Shown: in pieces, positions 1 through 8,101 of the stretch
Numbering within the stretch: the stretch's first letter is position 1
How the letters are laid out: the number at the start of each line of letters is the position of its first letter
NCBI GenBank assembly: GCA_016712525.1
Contig: JADJQX010000008.1
Span: 1 to 64,000, forward strand
Direction: 5' to 3'
Source of the DNA: Myxococcales bacterium
GTDB taxonomy: Bacteria > Myxococcota_A > Polyangia > Polyangiales > Polyangiaceae
Length of the DNA: 64,000 bases
The notes under the pieces: generated by a model
The model's input: only the letters and a program-made list of their open reading frames with translations
Told to the model about the DNA's origin: nothing
The model's database searches: none
Translations under genes and position numbers: made by a program

Positions 1-653
1 AGCGTCTCGACGTAGGCGAGCGCGTCGGCGAAGCTGCTCCTCGGTGCGCGTCGTCACCTGCCGGACGCCGTGGCTGGCATCCAGAAGGTCAGCTTCACCT
101 TCTTCGCCCACGGCCAGGGCGGCGCACCGCCACCTCGTAGAGGCTCATCTGCACGAGGTGTCGACCTCGTCGCGGGTGAAGAGCTGGTGGTTGGTCTTGT
201 AGTCGATGACCTCGACGGTCTCGTCGTCGATCCAGTCGACGCGGTCGATGAAGCCCAGGACCTCCAAAGGGCCCGACCGGCAGCCGGAACTCCTTCTCGA
301 TGGCGAAGGACGTCGCGGTGGTCGACGACGCCCTGCTCGGCGATGAAGCGCCGGAGGATGGCGAGCCCTTCGGCGAAGACGTCCATGCCGGTGAGCTGCT
401 CGGCGCCCCACGCCTCGCGGTAGAGCTCGATGGCACGCTCCTCGGAGAGCGGGCCCGTGCGCTCGTCGTCGACGACCTCCTTGATGAGGCGCTCGAGGAC
501 GGCGTGGATGGTCTTGCCGAAGCGGAGCGGCAGCCCTGGCTCGGCCTGCTGCTTATCGATGTAGTGCAGGCGGTACGAGAGCGGGCAGGTCTCGAACCTC
601 GAGAGCCTGCTGTAACTGAGATGCTGGTTCTTGAATGGGGCGACGGTGGTCAT
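1..653 (-). pseudogene. RecB/Cas4-like PD-(D/E)XK nuclease, frameshifted and cut by window edge
   Basis: Family: RecB/AddB/Cas4-type exonuclease, used by mobile elements for end processing or recombination. From ATG 653 (GAGGAG just upstream) the first ~100 codons are in one frame and carry the N-terminal signature SYSRLSRFETCPLSYRLHY. The catalytic strand with its DYK triad (DETVEVIDYKT) is present but in another frame, and the flanking conserved pieces (AIEKEFRLPV, QMSLYEVAV, AKKVKLTFW) switch between three frames; I count at least four frame changes between about 330 and 70. The start overlaps the stop of the next gene (ATGA), so both belonged to one minus-strand unit. Either a decayed gene or a cluster of sequencing indels near a contig end; I cannot tell which. 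Family call is firm, functional status is not. Confidence 0.7.
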
Positions 654-1303
654 GAGCGCTCCTCGAGGGGGCGCTCTCGGCGCTCAGGGTTGTTGGTCTT
701 CGCGGTCTTCTCGAACGAGACGACGTGCGATCCGGGGAACACGCTCATGACGCGGGCGAGCGTCGCGGCGTGCTCGGGGGTGATCTCCTTGCGCTCGCGG
801 CCCGTGTACGCGGGCACCAGCCACGTCCGCCAGGGTCTCCGAGTGCAGCAGCACCTCGACGCCGAAGCGCCTTGAAGCTCTCGATGTCCTCGGTGGTGAG
901 CCACCGCAAGCTGATCGACGTCGACTGCGGGCTGCGCGTCGGCGTCGGGCTTCGGGCCGAGCGCCATCGGCGCAGGCGGCGTCGAGGCCTTCGCCGCGGG
1001 CTGCGCGACCTCGGGCAGCGGGTTGCCGAACAGGTCGCGCGCGACGGGCTTCGGTGCCGGCGCATGCTCGACGACGGGCGCAGCTGCGACGACGGGCAGC
1101 GTGCGCTTGTTCGGCCCGTTGTGCTTCTGCCACTCGGTGCAGACGAACTCGTCGGGCAAGGCGCACGTGCCGCCTTGCTGGAAGTGGATGCAGCGCTTGC
1201 CGTCCTCGCCCCGCGTGTACTTCTCGCAGGTGATGTTGGGCGGGCGCTCTGCGGCCGGTGTCGGCGGCGGCAGCTCCGGTCTGACGAGGTCCTTGATGGC
1301 CAT
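650..1303 (-). pseudogene. Unknown Cys-rich protein, frameshifted
   Basis: Not recognised. ATG 1303 is preceded by GAGGAAG at good spacing, so I prefer it to an upstream TTG. About the first 130 codons are intact: a Pro/Ala-rich N-terminus, then a four-Cys segment (CEKYTRGEDGKRC, then GTCALPDEFVC) that could bind a metal, then a low-complexity linker. After that the plausible protein (WLTTEDIESFKAL, EVLLHSETLADV, ITPEHAATLARVMSVFPG) is spread over different frames, so at least two indels fall between about 920 and 800. One of the 34-bp elements lies 38 nt upstream, so this gene heads a minus-strand unit that also contains the nuclease. Confidence 0.5.
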
Positions 1304-1340
1304 GCGCTTCCTCGTCGGCGCCAAGGAGGGGCCGACAGGT

Positions 1341-1374
1341 GGGAAACGCGGTGCCGCTCAGCGAAACGGGACAG
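1341..1374 (-). promoter_or_regulatory. 34-bp regulatory element, copy A
   Basis: Read on the minus strand it begins CTGTCCCGTTTCG and ends ACCGCGTTTCCC, exactly 34 bp like the copies at 1900-1933, 3678-3711 and 14797-14830. It overlaps the last codons and stop of the upstream gene and ends 38 nt before ATG 1303. A C[G/T]TTTC half-motif repeats with a 20-bp period. Promoter or operator of this transcription unit; the role is inferred from its repeated placement. Confidence 0.6.
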
Positions 1375-1894
1375 CCTTTTTGCGAGCACCGACGAATTCG
1401 CGCGCGCTGGGCTCGTGCAGGACGATGACGCGGCGGCGATCGTCGTCGGCGCCGAAGCGGGCGCGGCCGGAGCGAGAGACGAGGACGTCGCGGAAGTGCC
1501 GCCAGCCGAACGTGAGCAGGCTGCGCAGCTCGGCGGAAGACACCTCGAGCCGCTTGACCCGGTAGAGCGCGGGCCCGAGCGACGCGAGGTGCAGCGCAAC
1601 GCGGTCGCCGTCCTGCCGCACGAAGTGCTGCCCTTCCTTCAGCGTGCCGTCGTCGAGGCTCAGGAGGACGTCGAGCACGAGCTGGGCGAGCTTGTTGCGG
1701 CGGTCCTCGGTGGTGCGCCGCTCGCGGTTCATCGAGCGCACAAGCCGCGACGAGGTGGTGGTCGAGATGAGCTGCGCCTGGACGAGGCGGGCGGCGAGGC
1801 GCTGGAACTCGAGGACCAGGGCCTCGCGCTCCTCGGGGCTCTGCAGCGGGCGCCACGCCTTCGCGTCATCGGGTATCGGCTGCTCGGTGCTCAT
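1358..1894 (-). CDS. Unknown protein (178 aa)
   Basis: Not recognised. The start chosen is ATG 1894 (MSTEQPIPDD); codons further upstream look non-coding and would run through regulatory copy B, which ends only 5 nt before this ATG. The protein is mostly helical and charged up to about residue 75 (VLEFQRLAARLVQAQLI...), then has a mixed alpha/beta region ending in a strongly basic segment (GARKKAVPFR). No frameshift is evident, in contrast to its two downstream neighbours. Its stop lies inside regulatory copy A. Probably an element-backbone gene; nucleic-acid binding is possible from its basic character but not demonstrated. Confidence 0.55.
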   Translation of the reverse strand: MSTEQPIPDDAKAWRPLQSPEEREALVLEFQRLAARLVQAQLISTTTSSRLVRSMNRERRTTEDRRNKLAQLVLDVLLSLDDGTLKEGQHFVRQDGDRVALHLASLGPALYRVKRLEVSSAELRSLLTFGWRHFRDVLVSRSGRARFGADDDRRRVIVLHEPSAREFVGARKKAVPFR

Positions 1895-1899
1895 GCCCG

Positions 1900-1933
1900 G
1901 GGAAAGCGGTCGCGCCCGACGAAAGCGGGACAG
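1900..1933 (-). promoter_or_regulatory. 34-bp regulatory element, copy B
   Basis: Minus-strand sequence starts CTGTCCCGCTTTCG and ends ACCGCTTTCCC, 34 bp long. It stops 5 nt before ATG 1894, so if it is a promoter with the second half as its -10, the transcript would be leaderless or nearly so, as for copy D. Confidence 0.6.
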
Positions 1934-2222
1934 CTTTCGTGCAGAACGCCCCGGGACCGATGGACACGCCGAAGCTGTCCCAACGCGCGTCGCGAGGGGC
2001 ATGTTTCTCCTGTGATGGCAGGCGGTTAGCCGCCCGCGGGACGGCGGACGGCGTCCGACGACAAGGTGCAACCTCGCCGCGCGAGATCTTCTGCGAAGGG
2101 CCGACCGCTCGAAGGCGCCCTCGAAGAAAAATCGAAGGCCGCAAAGGTAGACCTACCCCTCGGAGCGCTGTCCAGGAGAGAGAAGAGATACGTAAGTATT
2201 GAAGAAGAGAAGGGAAAGGACT

Positions 2223-2260
2223 GGACAGAACGGCGGGACGGGACCGTCCCCGTGCTGTCC
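2223..2260. repeat. Nested inverted repeat
   Basis: Outer arms GGACAG (2223-2228) and CTGTCC (2255-2260) enclose perfect 7-bp inner arms GGGACGG (2235-2241) and CCGTCCC (2244-2250) with a 2-nt centre. It could be a regulator site or part of an origin; it lies in gene-free DNA. Confidence 0.6.
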
Positions 2261-2354
2261 ATCAGTCCCGGCCTGAAGGGCTCGACCGCCGCAGACGCTA
2301 GCGACGCGCTGTGATGATCCGCCGGGAGGTGCGGAGGGGGGCCTCCGAGGTCGA

Positions 2355-2394
2355 CCGAGCGCCACGCCGCCCGAGCGCCACGCCGCCCGAGCGC
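2355..2394. repeat. 16-bp tandem repeat, about 2.5 copies
   Basis: The unit CCGAGCGCCACGCCGC occurs at 2355-2370 and 2371-2386, followed by a partial third copy. It sits between the two dyads of the gene-free region. Confidence 0.65.
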
Positions 2395-2403
2395 AGCGCC
2401 CGG

Positions 2404-2465
2404 GGGGATGGGGGGAGCCCATCCCGGAGTCGAGGCCCATTCCCACCCTCGATCCCCCCATCCCC
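2404..2465. repeat. Inverted repeat with 13-bp perfect arms
   Basis: GGGGATGGGGGGA (2404-2416) pairs with TCCCCCCATCCCC (2453-2465) across a 36-nt loop. The G-runs could also form a G-quadruplex. There is no T-tract, so it is not a typical intrinsic terminator. It lies about 60 bp upstream of the Com-like gene. Confidence 0.6.
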
Positions 2466-2527
2466 TCGCCACCGATGGTCTCCCCGTGCTCGCGACCGAA
2501 CCCGCGCGAGCCCGGGCAGAACAGCCC

Positions 2528-2759
2528 ATGAAGACGACCCACCCTCACCAACGACTGCCGCTGCAAGGCCTGCGGCGCCCTGCTGGCCAAGCTCGATCGC
2601 GACGGCCTCACCATCCGGCGCGGCGACATGCAGGTCGTCGTCAGCGGCGACAGCACGGTCGCCGTCACCTGCTACCGCGATCGCTGCCGGACGCTGAACG
2701 TCCTGGCGTCGCGCAAGCCGACGCCGCCGACGCCCGCGAACGCGCGCTCTCGAGCGTGA
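2528..2759 (+). pseudogene. Com-like zinc-finger protein, one apparent frameshift
   Basis: From ATG 2528 the first six codons (MKTTHP) are in one frame; the rest is in the +1 frame and reads CRCKACGALLAKLDRDG, then IRRGDMQVVVSGDS, then CYRDRCRTLNVL, ending at TGA 2757. The two CxxC-type pairs (CKAC, CYRDRC) and the overall layout resemble small Com proteins, the zinc-finger RNA-binding activators of the phage Mu mom DNA-modification gene. Removing one base in the CCTCACC run near 2545 would give an intact protein of about 76 residues. This ORF is invisible to simple start-to-stop calling because no start codon lies in the second frame. The role here is unknown; no mom homologue is seen nearby. 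Confidence 0.5.
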
Positions 2760-2867
2760 GCGCCGCGTAGCCCGCGGCCTCGCCCTCACCACCAGTTCAA
2801 CGGAGCGCATGACGCCCTAACCACGGCCCCAAGGAGCGCCTGACGCCCGCCGGAAAGGCGGCGCGTC

Positions 2868-3728
2868 ATGCGCGCGAGCTGGGAGGCCCTGCACGCAGGC
2901 CTCGATCGTTCCGTTCGTACTCTTCAGGCAGAGCAGTCGTTCCAACAAGCCAAGGCCCAACACCCGGTGCTCGCCGGGTTCGACGACGCGGAGAAGGTCG
3001 TCGACCACCTCGTGAACGCGCGCGGCGACGGCGAAGCAAAGGATCGCCTCCTCGCCACGCTCGTCGCGATGGTGCAGCAGCGCGAGCACCACGACGTTGC
3101 GAGCGGGCTGCTGTGGCTCGGGCTGTGGCCCGGCCTCACCGGCGTCTACGGGCGTCGCGTTCGCCACTTCAACGGTGAGCCCGACGAGCTCGTCGCGGAG
3201 ATCGCGCGCGCGTTCACCGAGCTGGTGGAACGCCTCGACCTCACGACGGTTCATCGCGTCGCGGCCACGCTGGTGCGCAGCACCGAGCGCGACGTGATGT
3301 ACCGACGCAAGCGCACGTGGCTGCCGGCGAGCGATGGGCTGCGCGTCGATCACGAGGAGATGTCCACCTCGAACGACGCGGACGAGGACGACGGCATCGC
3401 GAGCTGGTTCGACAAGGCCTCGCTCAAGCGCTGGGCCGAGACCCAACACGGCTCCGCGCTCGGCCTCACGCCGGGACTCTCGTTCGACGAGGACGTCGCC
3501 GTGCTGCGCGCGTGGCTCGAGCCCGTGGTCGGCGAAGACGCGGAGCTGCTCATCGCCGTGCTGGTCCTGGACGAGTCGCGACGTGAGGTCGGTGAGCGCT
3601 TGGGGCTCGCCACCGACAGCGGGCGCAAGCGCGTCCAGCGCGCCGTAGCCCGCCTGAAGAAGCACCTCGCGAGATCGCTGTCCCGTTTCGCGCAAGCGGA
3701 CCGCTTTTCCCACCCACAGGCCCCCTGA
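2868..3728 (+). CDS. RNA polymerase sigma-factor-like protein
   Basis: 286 aa. The first half contains a helical block with region-2-like character (residues ~75-150: GLLWLGLWPG, then EIARAFTELVERLDL, then STERDVMYRRKR). The C-terminal ~60 residues look like a sigma region-4 helix-turn-helix (REVGERLGLATDSGRKRVQRAVARL... in position ~240-266). An acidic linker (NDADEDDG) separates them, as in ECF-type sigma factors, though it is longer than a usual ECF. It immediately precedes the replication operon, and its last 16 codons double as regulatory copy C. A natural inference is that it reads the 34-bp elements. It could instead be a sigma-like anti-terminator or a plain HTH regulator. Confidence 0.55.
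   Translation: MRASWEALHAGLDRSVRTLQAEQSFQQAKAQHPVLAGFDDAEKVVDHLVNARGDGEAKDRLLATLVAMVQQREHHDVASGLLWLGLWPGLTGVYGRRVRHFNGEPDELVAEIARAFTELVERLDLTTVHRVAATLVRSTERDVMYRRKRTWLPASDGLRVDHEEMSTSNDADEDDGIASWFDKASLKRWAETQHGSALGLTPGLSFDEDVAVLRAWLEPVVGEDAELLIAVLVLDESRREVGERLGLATDSGRKRVQRAVARLKKHLARSLSRFAQADRFSHPQAP
3678..3711 (+). promoter_or_regulatory. 34-bp regulatory element, copy C
   Basis: Plus-strand, CTGTCCCGTTTCG to ACCGCTTTTCCC. It lies wholly inside the 3' end of the sigma-like gene and ends 39 nt before ATG 3751, so it is positioned to drive the 3.75-11.26 kb operon. Copy A has almost the same distance (38 nt). Confidence 0.65.
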
Positions 3729-3750
3729 ACCGCACGGAGGACGCACCGAG

Positions 3751-4002
3751 ATGACCCGCGAACCGATCCCCATCCTCAACCTGCCCGGCGACGAGGACTT
3801 CATCCGCCTGCCGGGCCTCTTCCGACGCTGGGAACTGAACGACGTCGTCGAGCTCGGCGCGGACTTCCACCTCGAAGACGCCGGCGAGGCCGCCGACGGC
3901 ACGCAGCTCATCGCCGTGTACCGGCGCGAGCGACGCAGCACCCGCAACACGACCACCGACAGCAGCAGCACCACCAACAACCCCAACAAGAAGGAGCAGT
4001 GA
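3751..4002 (+). CDS. Unknown small protein (83 aa)
   Basis: Not recognised. First gene of the replication operon, with GGAGG-type RBS (acggaggacgcaccgag) upstream. Residues 1-55 are acidic (pI low, LPGDEDFIRLPGLFRRW then DVVELGADFHLEDAGE); the last 25 residues are a Ser/Thr/Asn-rich tail (TTTDSSSTTNNPN). It is followed after 3 nt by the SSB-like gene, so translation is probably coupled. Possibly an accessory factor for the replication proteins; no function can be assigned from sequence. Confidence 0.55.
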   Translation: MTREPIPILNLPGDEDFIRLPGLFRRWELNDVVELGADFHLEDAGEAADGTQLIAVYRRERRSTRNTTTDSSSTTNNPNKKEQ

Positions 4003-4005
4003 CCA

Positions 4006-4761
4006 ATGGCGAACAGCATGTGGCAGCAGACCGAAGAGATGGCGAAGAAGCACGACCAGGGCGGCTCGCTCTGGCTCAAGCTCGCGGGCGATGGCGACAA
4101 GGCCGTCGTCGTCTTCCTGGGTGAGCCGCACCCGCGCGAGGTGGCCTTCGTCGACGGCAAGTACGTCGAGGTCGACGAGAAGATGAAGGCCGCTGGCACG
4201 AAGGCCTCGCTGCGCGTCGCGCTGAACGTCGCCCTCTACGACTCGAAGGAGGTGAAGGTCCTCGAGCAGGGCGTGATGTTCTTCAAGGACCTCGTCCGCG
4301 TCCGCGAGAAGTACGGCCTCGAGAAGTGGGCCTTCGAGATCCAGCGCCACGGCGCCGCGAAGGACCCGAAGACCACGTACTCGATCCTCCCGGAGCACCA
4401 GCTCTCGGTCGAGCAGCAGAAGGCCTTCCAGGCGCTCCCGCAGCACGACCTCGCGAAGCTCTACTCCGGCGAGGGGGACAGCGGCGGCGCGAAGGGTGGC
4501 CAGTCGCTCGACAGCTACGACAAGAAGAGCGACGCGAAGGGCGACGGCACCGTGGCCCCCAACGTCGCGCAGGGGCTCGTCACTGCGCTCAAGGCGCTGC
4601 CGCGCGAGGCGACGGACAAGTTCCTCGCGAAGTTCGGCGTCCAGCGCATCAAGGACCTGCCGACGTCGCAGGTGGAGAAGGCGCGCGCGTTCGTCGAGCA
4701 GCTCCAGACGGAGAGCGCCGCGCCCGCCGCCGCCGAGACCGAGGTCGATCCCTTCGCCTGA
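4006..4761 (+). CDS. SSB-like protein (gp32-type?)
   Basis: 251 aa. The N-terminal ~130 residues could form an OB-type fold (SLWLKLAGDGDKAVVVFLG, then VALNVALYDSKEVKVLEQG, then FKDLVRVREKYGLEKWAFEI), like phage gp32-type single-stranded-DNA-binding proteins. The C-terminus ends in EVDPFA, an acidic tip with a terminal Pro-Phe like those SSBs use to recruit replication partners. Position fits: directly before two helicases and a primase-polymerase. A helical region with possible DNA-binding role lies at ~180-235 (APNVAQGLVTALKALPREAT). The similarity is structural in feel, not a firm family hit, so confidence is moderate. Confidence 0.4.
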   Translation: MANSMWQQTEEMAKKHDQGGSLWLKLAGDGDKAVVVFLGEPHPREVAFVDGKYVEVDEKMKAAGTKASLRVALNVALYDSKEVKVLEQGVMFFKDLVRVREKYGLEKWAFEIQRHGAAKDPKTTYSILPEHQLSVEQQKAFQALPQHDLAKLYSGEGDSGGAKGGQSLDSYDKKSDAKGDGTVAPNVAQGLVTALKALPREATDKFLAKFGVQRIKDLPTSQVEKARAFVEQLQTESAAPAAAETEVDPFA

Positions 4762-4782
4762 GCGAGCCGCGAGGAGCCACCG

Positions 4783-6717
4783 ATGAATGACTACCTCTCC
4801 GAGGTCTTCGGGGACGGCGGGCTCTTCGCCTCGCGGTTCCCCGGCTACGAGATGCGCGAGGGCCAGGTGGCGCTCGCCCGCATGGTCGACGAGGCCATGC
4901 GCGGCGGGCGTCACGCCCTCGGCGAAGGGCCGTGCGGAACCGGCAAGTCGGTCGCGTACGCGGTGCCGGCCGTTCACCACGCGCACCACGAGAAGAAGCG
5001 TGTCGTCATCGCGACCGCGAACATCGCGCTGCAGGAGCAGCTCGTCAGGAAGGACCTGCCGATGCTCGCGAGCGTGCTGCCGTGGCCGTTCACGTTCGCG
5101 CTCCTCAAGGGGCGCAACAACTACGTCTGTCTCGACCGCATGGCCGAGAGCGAAGCGCGCGGCGAGCTGCGTGGGCTCTACTTCGACGACCAGCAACGAC
5201 AGGTCGACGAGGTGCTCGCGTGGGCCGAGGCGACGAAGACGGGTGACGTCTCCGAGCTGGCGTTCATCCCGCACGCTCAGGTCTGGTCGAAGTTCTCGGT
5301 CGGTTCCGAGGAGTGCAAGGGCGACGGCTGCCCGTTCCGGGACGACTGCTACGCCGAGCGCGCGAAGGCCACGGCGCAGGGCGCGGACATCGTCGTCACG
5401 AACTACCACATGCTCTTCGCGCACCTCGCCGTGCGCCAGGCGACCGGGCAAGACCTCGTGCTGCCCGCGTTCGACCTGCTCGTGCTCGACGAGGCGCACG
5501 AGGCAGCGGAGATCGCCCGCGAGTTCTTCGGCTTCACGCTGTCGGAGCACACCTTCGGGCGGCTCGCGTCGGCTGCGGCCGACCTCGGGAACAAACAGCT
5601 CGCCGGCGAGCTTCGCCAAGAGGCGCAGCGCCTGTTCGCGGCGCTCGCCGACTTCGCCCGCTCACCCCGGCACAAGAAGCGGCTCAAGGCGCCGGCCTTC
5701 GCCAACGACGCTGCCCTCCAGCGCGCCCTTGGCAAGCTCGTGGCGCTCGCTAAAGCCCGCGCCGAGGACGAGCTCGCGGACAAGAAGGAGCGCGCCACCG
5801 CGCGCAACCTGGCCAAGAACGCGACGACAGCCGCCGCGCGCCTCTCCGAGGGGCTCGCGCAATCGAACCCCGCCTGCGTGTACTGGCTCGACGTCGACAA
5901 CAAGGGGCGCACCAAGCTCCGGTCGAAGCCCATCGACGTGAGCGATCTGTTGCGCGCGGAGCTGTTCGCTCGCTGCCCGTCGGTGTCGCTCGTGAGCGCG
6001 ACGCTCACCACCTCGGGCACCTTCGACTTCGTCCGCCGCGAGCTCGGCGTGCCCGAGGGCGCGCTCGAGGTCGTCGCCGAGACGCCGTTCGACTTCGCGT
6101 CCCAGGCGCTCCTCGTCGTGCCCGAGCGGCTGCCCGATCCGCGCGACGCCGACTTCATCGACGAGGCCTCGCGCATCTTCCAGCACGTGGTCGACGCCTG
6201 CGACGGCCGCACGCTGGGCCTCTTCACGTCGTACCGGAACCTGAACGCCGTCTACGAGCGGCTCGATGGGCGGGAGCACCGCGTTCTGCGCCAGGGCGAC
6301 CTTCCGCGCGCGGAGCTGACGCGCCTCTTCAAGGAGGACGTCGGCTCCATCCTCCTCGGGACCGAGAGCTTCTGGACCGGCATCGACGTCGCGGGCGAGG
6401 CGCTGACCGGGCTCGTTATCGACAAGCTGCCGTTCCCGCCGCCCGACGACCCGGTCATCGACGCCATCTGCGAGCGCGATCCGCGCGCGTTCGACAACTA
6501 TCTGGTGCCGCTCGCCATCATCGCGCTGCGCCAGGGTGTGGGTCGCCTCATCCGCTGCAAGACGGACGTGGGCGTCGCCGTCATCCTCGACAAGCGCATC
6601 GCCGAGAAGGGCTACGGGAAGAAGTTCCTCAAGAGCCTGCCGCCGATGCTCACCACCCGGCGCGTCGAGAACATCACCCGCTTCCTCGAGGAGGCTGCCT
6701 ATGCGCGCGCGAGTTGA
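4783..6717 (+). CDS. DinG/XPD-type iron-sulfur DNA helicase
   Basis: 644 aa, the usual DinG/YoaA length. 5'-3' superfamily-2 helicase. Walker A at ~48-56 (GPCGTGKS); four Cys for a [4Fe-4S] cluster (NYVC ~116, then ECKGDGC and DDC at ~179-190); DEAH box ~237 (VLDEAHEAAEIA); HD2 motifs GTESFWTGIDVAGE and RQGVGRLIRC near the C-terminus. All catalytic motifs are intact. It starts 21 nt after the SSB-like gene and overlaps the next helicase gene by 17 bp. Within this operon it probably helps copy the element rather than serving host repair. Confidence 0.9.
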   Translation: MNDYLSEVFGDGGLFASRFPGYEMREGQVALARMVDEAMRGGRHALGEGPCGTGKSVAYAVPAVHHAHHEKKRVVIATANIALQEQLVRKDLPMLASVLPWPFTFALLKGRNNYVCLDRMAESEARGELRGLYFDDQQRQVDEVLAWAEATKTGDVSELAFIPHAQVWSKFSVGSEECKGDGCPFRDDCYAERAKATAQGADIVVTNYHMLFAHLAVRQATGQDLVLPAFDLLVLDEAHEAAEIAREFFGFTLSEHTFGRLASAAADLGNKQLAGELRQEAQRLFAALADFARSPRHKKRLKAPAFANDAALQRALGKLVALAKARAEDELADKKERATARNLAKNATTAAARLSEGLAQSNPACVYWLDVDNKGRTKLRSKPIDVSDLLRAELFARCPSVSLVSATLTTSGTFDFVRRELGVPEGALEVVAETPFDFASQALLVVPERLPDPRDADFIDEASRIFQHVVDACDGRTLGLFTSYRNLNAVYERLDGREHRVLRQGDLPRAELTRLFKEDVGSILLGTESFWTGIDVAGEALTGLVIDKLPFPPPDDPVIDAICERDPRAFDNYLVPLAIIALRQGVGRLIRCKTDVGVAVILDKRIAEKGYGKKFLKSLPPMLTTRRVENITRFLEEAAYARAS

Positions 6718-8101
6718 TGCGGCGCTGACGCTCGACGCCCGCGAGGTGCCGCCGAAGGTCGTCGAGCGCCTGTGCCGAATGCTGTCGTTCCCGAATCCCG
6801 CGTTCCTCGACCGCCTTCGCCTCGGGCTGAACCCCGGCGCCGAGCTCGAGACAGTGTGCTTCGTCGAGCAGCGCGCAGGCGAGCTGCGCCTCCCGCGCGG
6901 CGCCATCCACGTGCTCCGGCGCGCGGCCGCGCAGGACGGGCTCATCGTCGCCTGCGAGGACGCTCGCGTGCTGCCCGAAGCGACGCTCGACGTGCCCGCG
7001 CTCGGCCTCCGCGACTACCAGTCGGCGGCGGTCGAGAAGCTCGCGAAGGTCACGCAGGGCACGGTCGTCATCCCGTGCGGCGGCGGCAAGACGCGCGTGG
7101 GCATGGGGGCGATCGCCAAGCTGCGCACGCCGACGCTCATCCTCGTCCACACGCTGGACCTCGCCGAGCAGTGGCTCGGGGAGCTGAAGGACAAGCTCGG
7201 CCTCGAGGCCGGGCTGATCGGAGACGGAGAGGAGCACCCGGCGCCCGTGACCGTCGCGGTCATCCAGGCGTTGGTGCGCTGGGAGCCATCGAAGCTCGAC
7301 GCCTTCCTCGGCGGCTTCGGCCTGCTCATCCTCGACGAGGCCCATCACGTTGCCGCGAGCACGTTCCACACGGTCGTCGATCGCTGCCCCGCGCGCTACC
7401 GCCTCGGGCTCACCGCGACGCCTGAGCGCGAAGATGGGCTGACCGCGCTGCTCGACCTGTTCATGGGCGCGCCGCTCGTCACCGTCACGCACGACGAGCT
7501 GGTCGCGGCGGGCGTCCTCACGGTGCCCGACATTCACAGCGTGGAGACGGACTTCACGTACCTCTACACCGGCGCCGAGGACTACGCGCCGATGCTCGCC
7601 GCCGTCGCGAGCGATCCCGCGCGCAACGCGCTCATCGTCGAGCACGTCGCTCGCGAAGCCCATGCCGGCCATGTCTGCCTCGTGCTCTCCGGCCGAATCG
7701 ACCACTGCCACACGCTCGCCGAGGCCATCGAGGCCGAGGGCGTCTCGGCGGCGGTGCTCACCGGGGAGGTCAAGCGCGCGGTCCGCAAGGAGCTGCTCGA
7801 TCGCGCCCGCGCCGGGGAGCTGGCGGTCATCGTCGCCACCAGCCTCGCCGACGAAGGCCTCGACCTGCCGCGCCTCTCCCGCGTGTTCCTCGCGTACCCC
7901 GGCCGCGCGCGCGGTCGCACCGTGCAGCGCCTCGGGCGCTTGATGCGCCCGCACGCTGAGAAGACCGACGCCGCCCTGTTCGACTTCGTCGACCGTAAGG
8001 TGCCGCTCCTGCGTCGCCACCACCTCGAGCGCCGGAAGCTCTACGCCGAGGTGCTGGGCGTGCCTGCGTCGAAGCTCGGCACGCGCAAGGGAGCCGCATG
8101 A
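6701..8101 (+). CDS. XPB/RAD25-type DEAH helicase
   Basis: 466 aa. The start chosen is ATG 6701 (MRARVDAALT), which overlaps the end of the upstream helicase by 17 bp; a more upstream in-frame start would overlap by 180 bp. Superfamily-2 motifs: Walker A ~122 (PCGGGKTRVG), DEAH ~211 (LILDEAHHVAAST), motif III TATPERED, motif VI VQRLGRLMRP. The N-terminal ~100 residues (before LRDYQSAAVEKL) resemble the damage-recognition-like domain of bacterial XPB. It ends in an ATGA overlap with the primase gene. Likely an unwinding or remodelling component of the element's replication set. Confidence 0.85.
   Translation: MRARVDAALTLDAREVPPKVVERLCRMLSFPNPAFLDRLRLGLNPGAELETVCFVEQRAGELRLPRGAIHVLRRAAAQDGLIVACEDARVLPEATLDVPALGLRDYQSAAVEKLAKVTQGTVVIPCGGGKTRVGMGAIAKLRTPTLILVHTLDLAEQWLGELKDKLGLEAGLIGDGEEHPAPVTVAVIQALVRWEPSKLDAFLGGFGLLILDEAHHVAASTFHTVVDRCPARYRLGLTATPEREDGLTALLDLFMGAPLVTVTHDELVAAGVLTVPDIHSVETDFTYLYTGAEDYAPMLAAVASDPARNALIVEHVAREAHAGHVCLVLSGRIDHCHTLAEAIEAEGVSAAVLTGEVKRAVRKELLDRARAGELAVIVATSLADEGLDLPRLSRVFLAYPGRARGRTVQRLGRLMRPHAEKTDAALFDFVDRKVPLLRRHHLERRKLYAEVLGVPASKLGTRKGAA

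Larger units (their letters stand above)
1934..2527. other. Non-coding, dyad-rich region (possible replication or transfer origin)
   Basis: I see no convincing gene here; the open frames have unlikely composition. The stretch around 2150-2230 is purine-rich and lower in GC than its surroundings. It contains a nested dyad (2223-2260), a 16-bp tandem repeat (2355-2394) and a long-armed inverted repeat (2404-2465). Beside a replication gene set this layout suggests an origin, but no initiator or nick motif is recognised. Confidence 0.35.

Noticed and set aside
1975..2010. Possible fifth copy of the 34-bp element on the plus strand
   Set aside because: It starts CTGTCCC and has GTTTC near the right place, but the spacing is off by one and the ACCGC core is missing; no gene follows.
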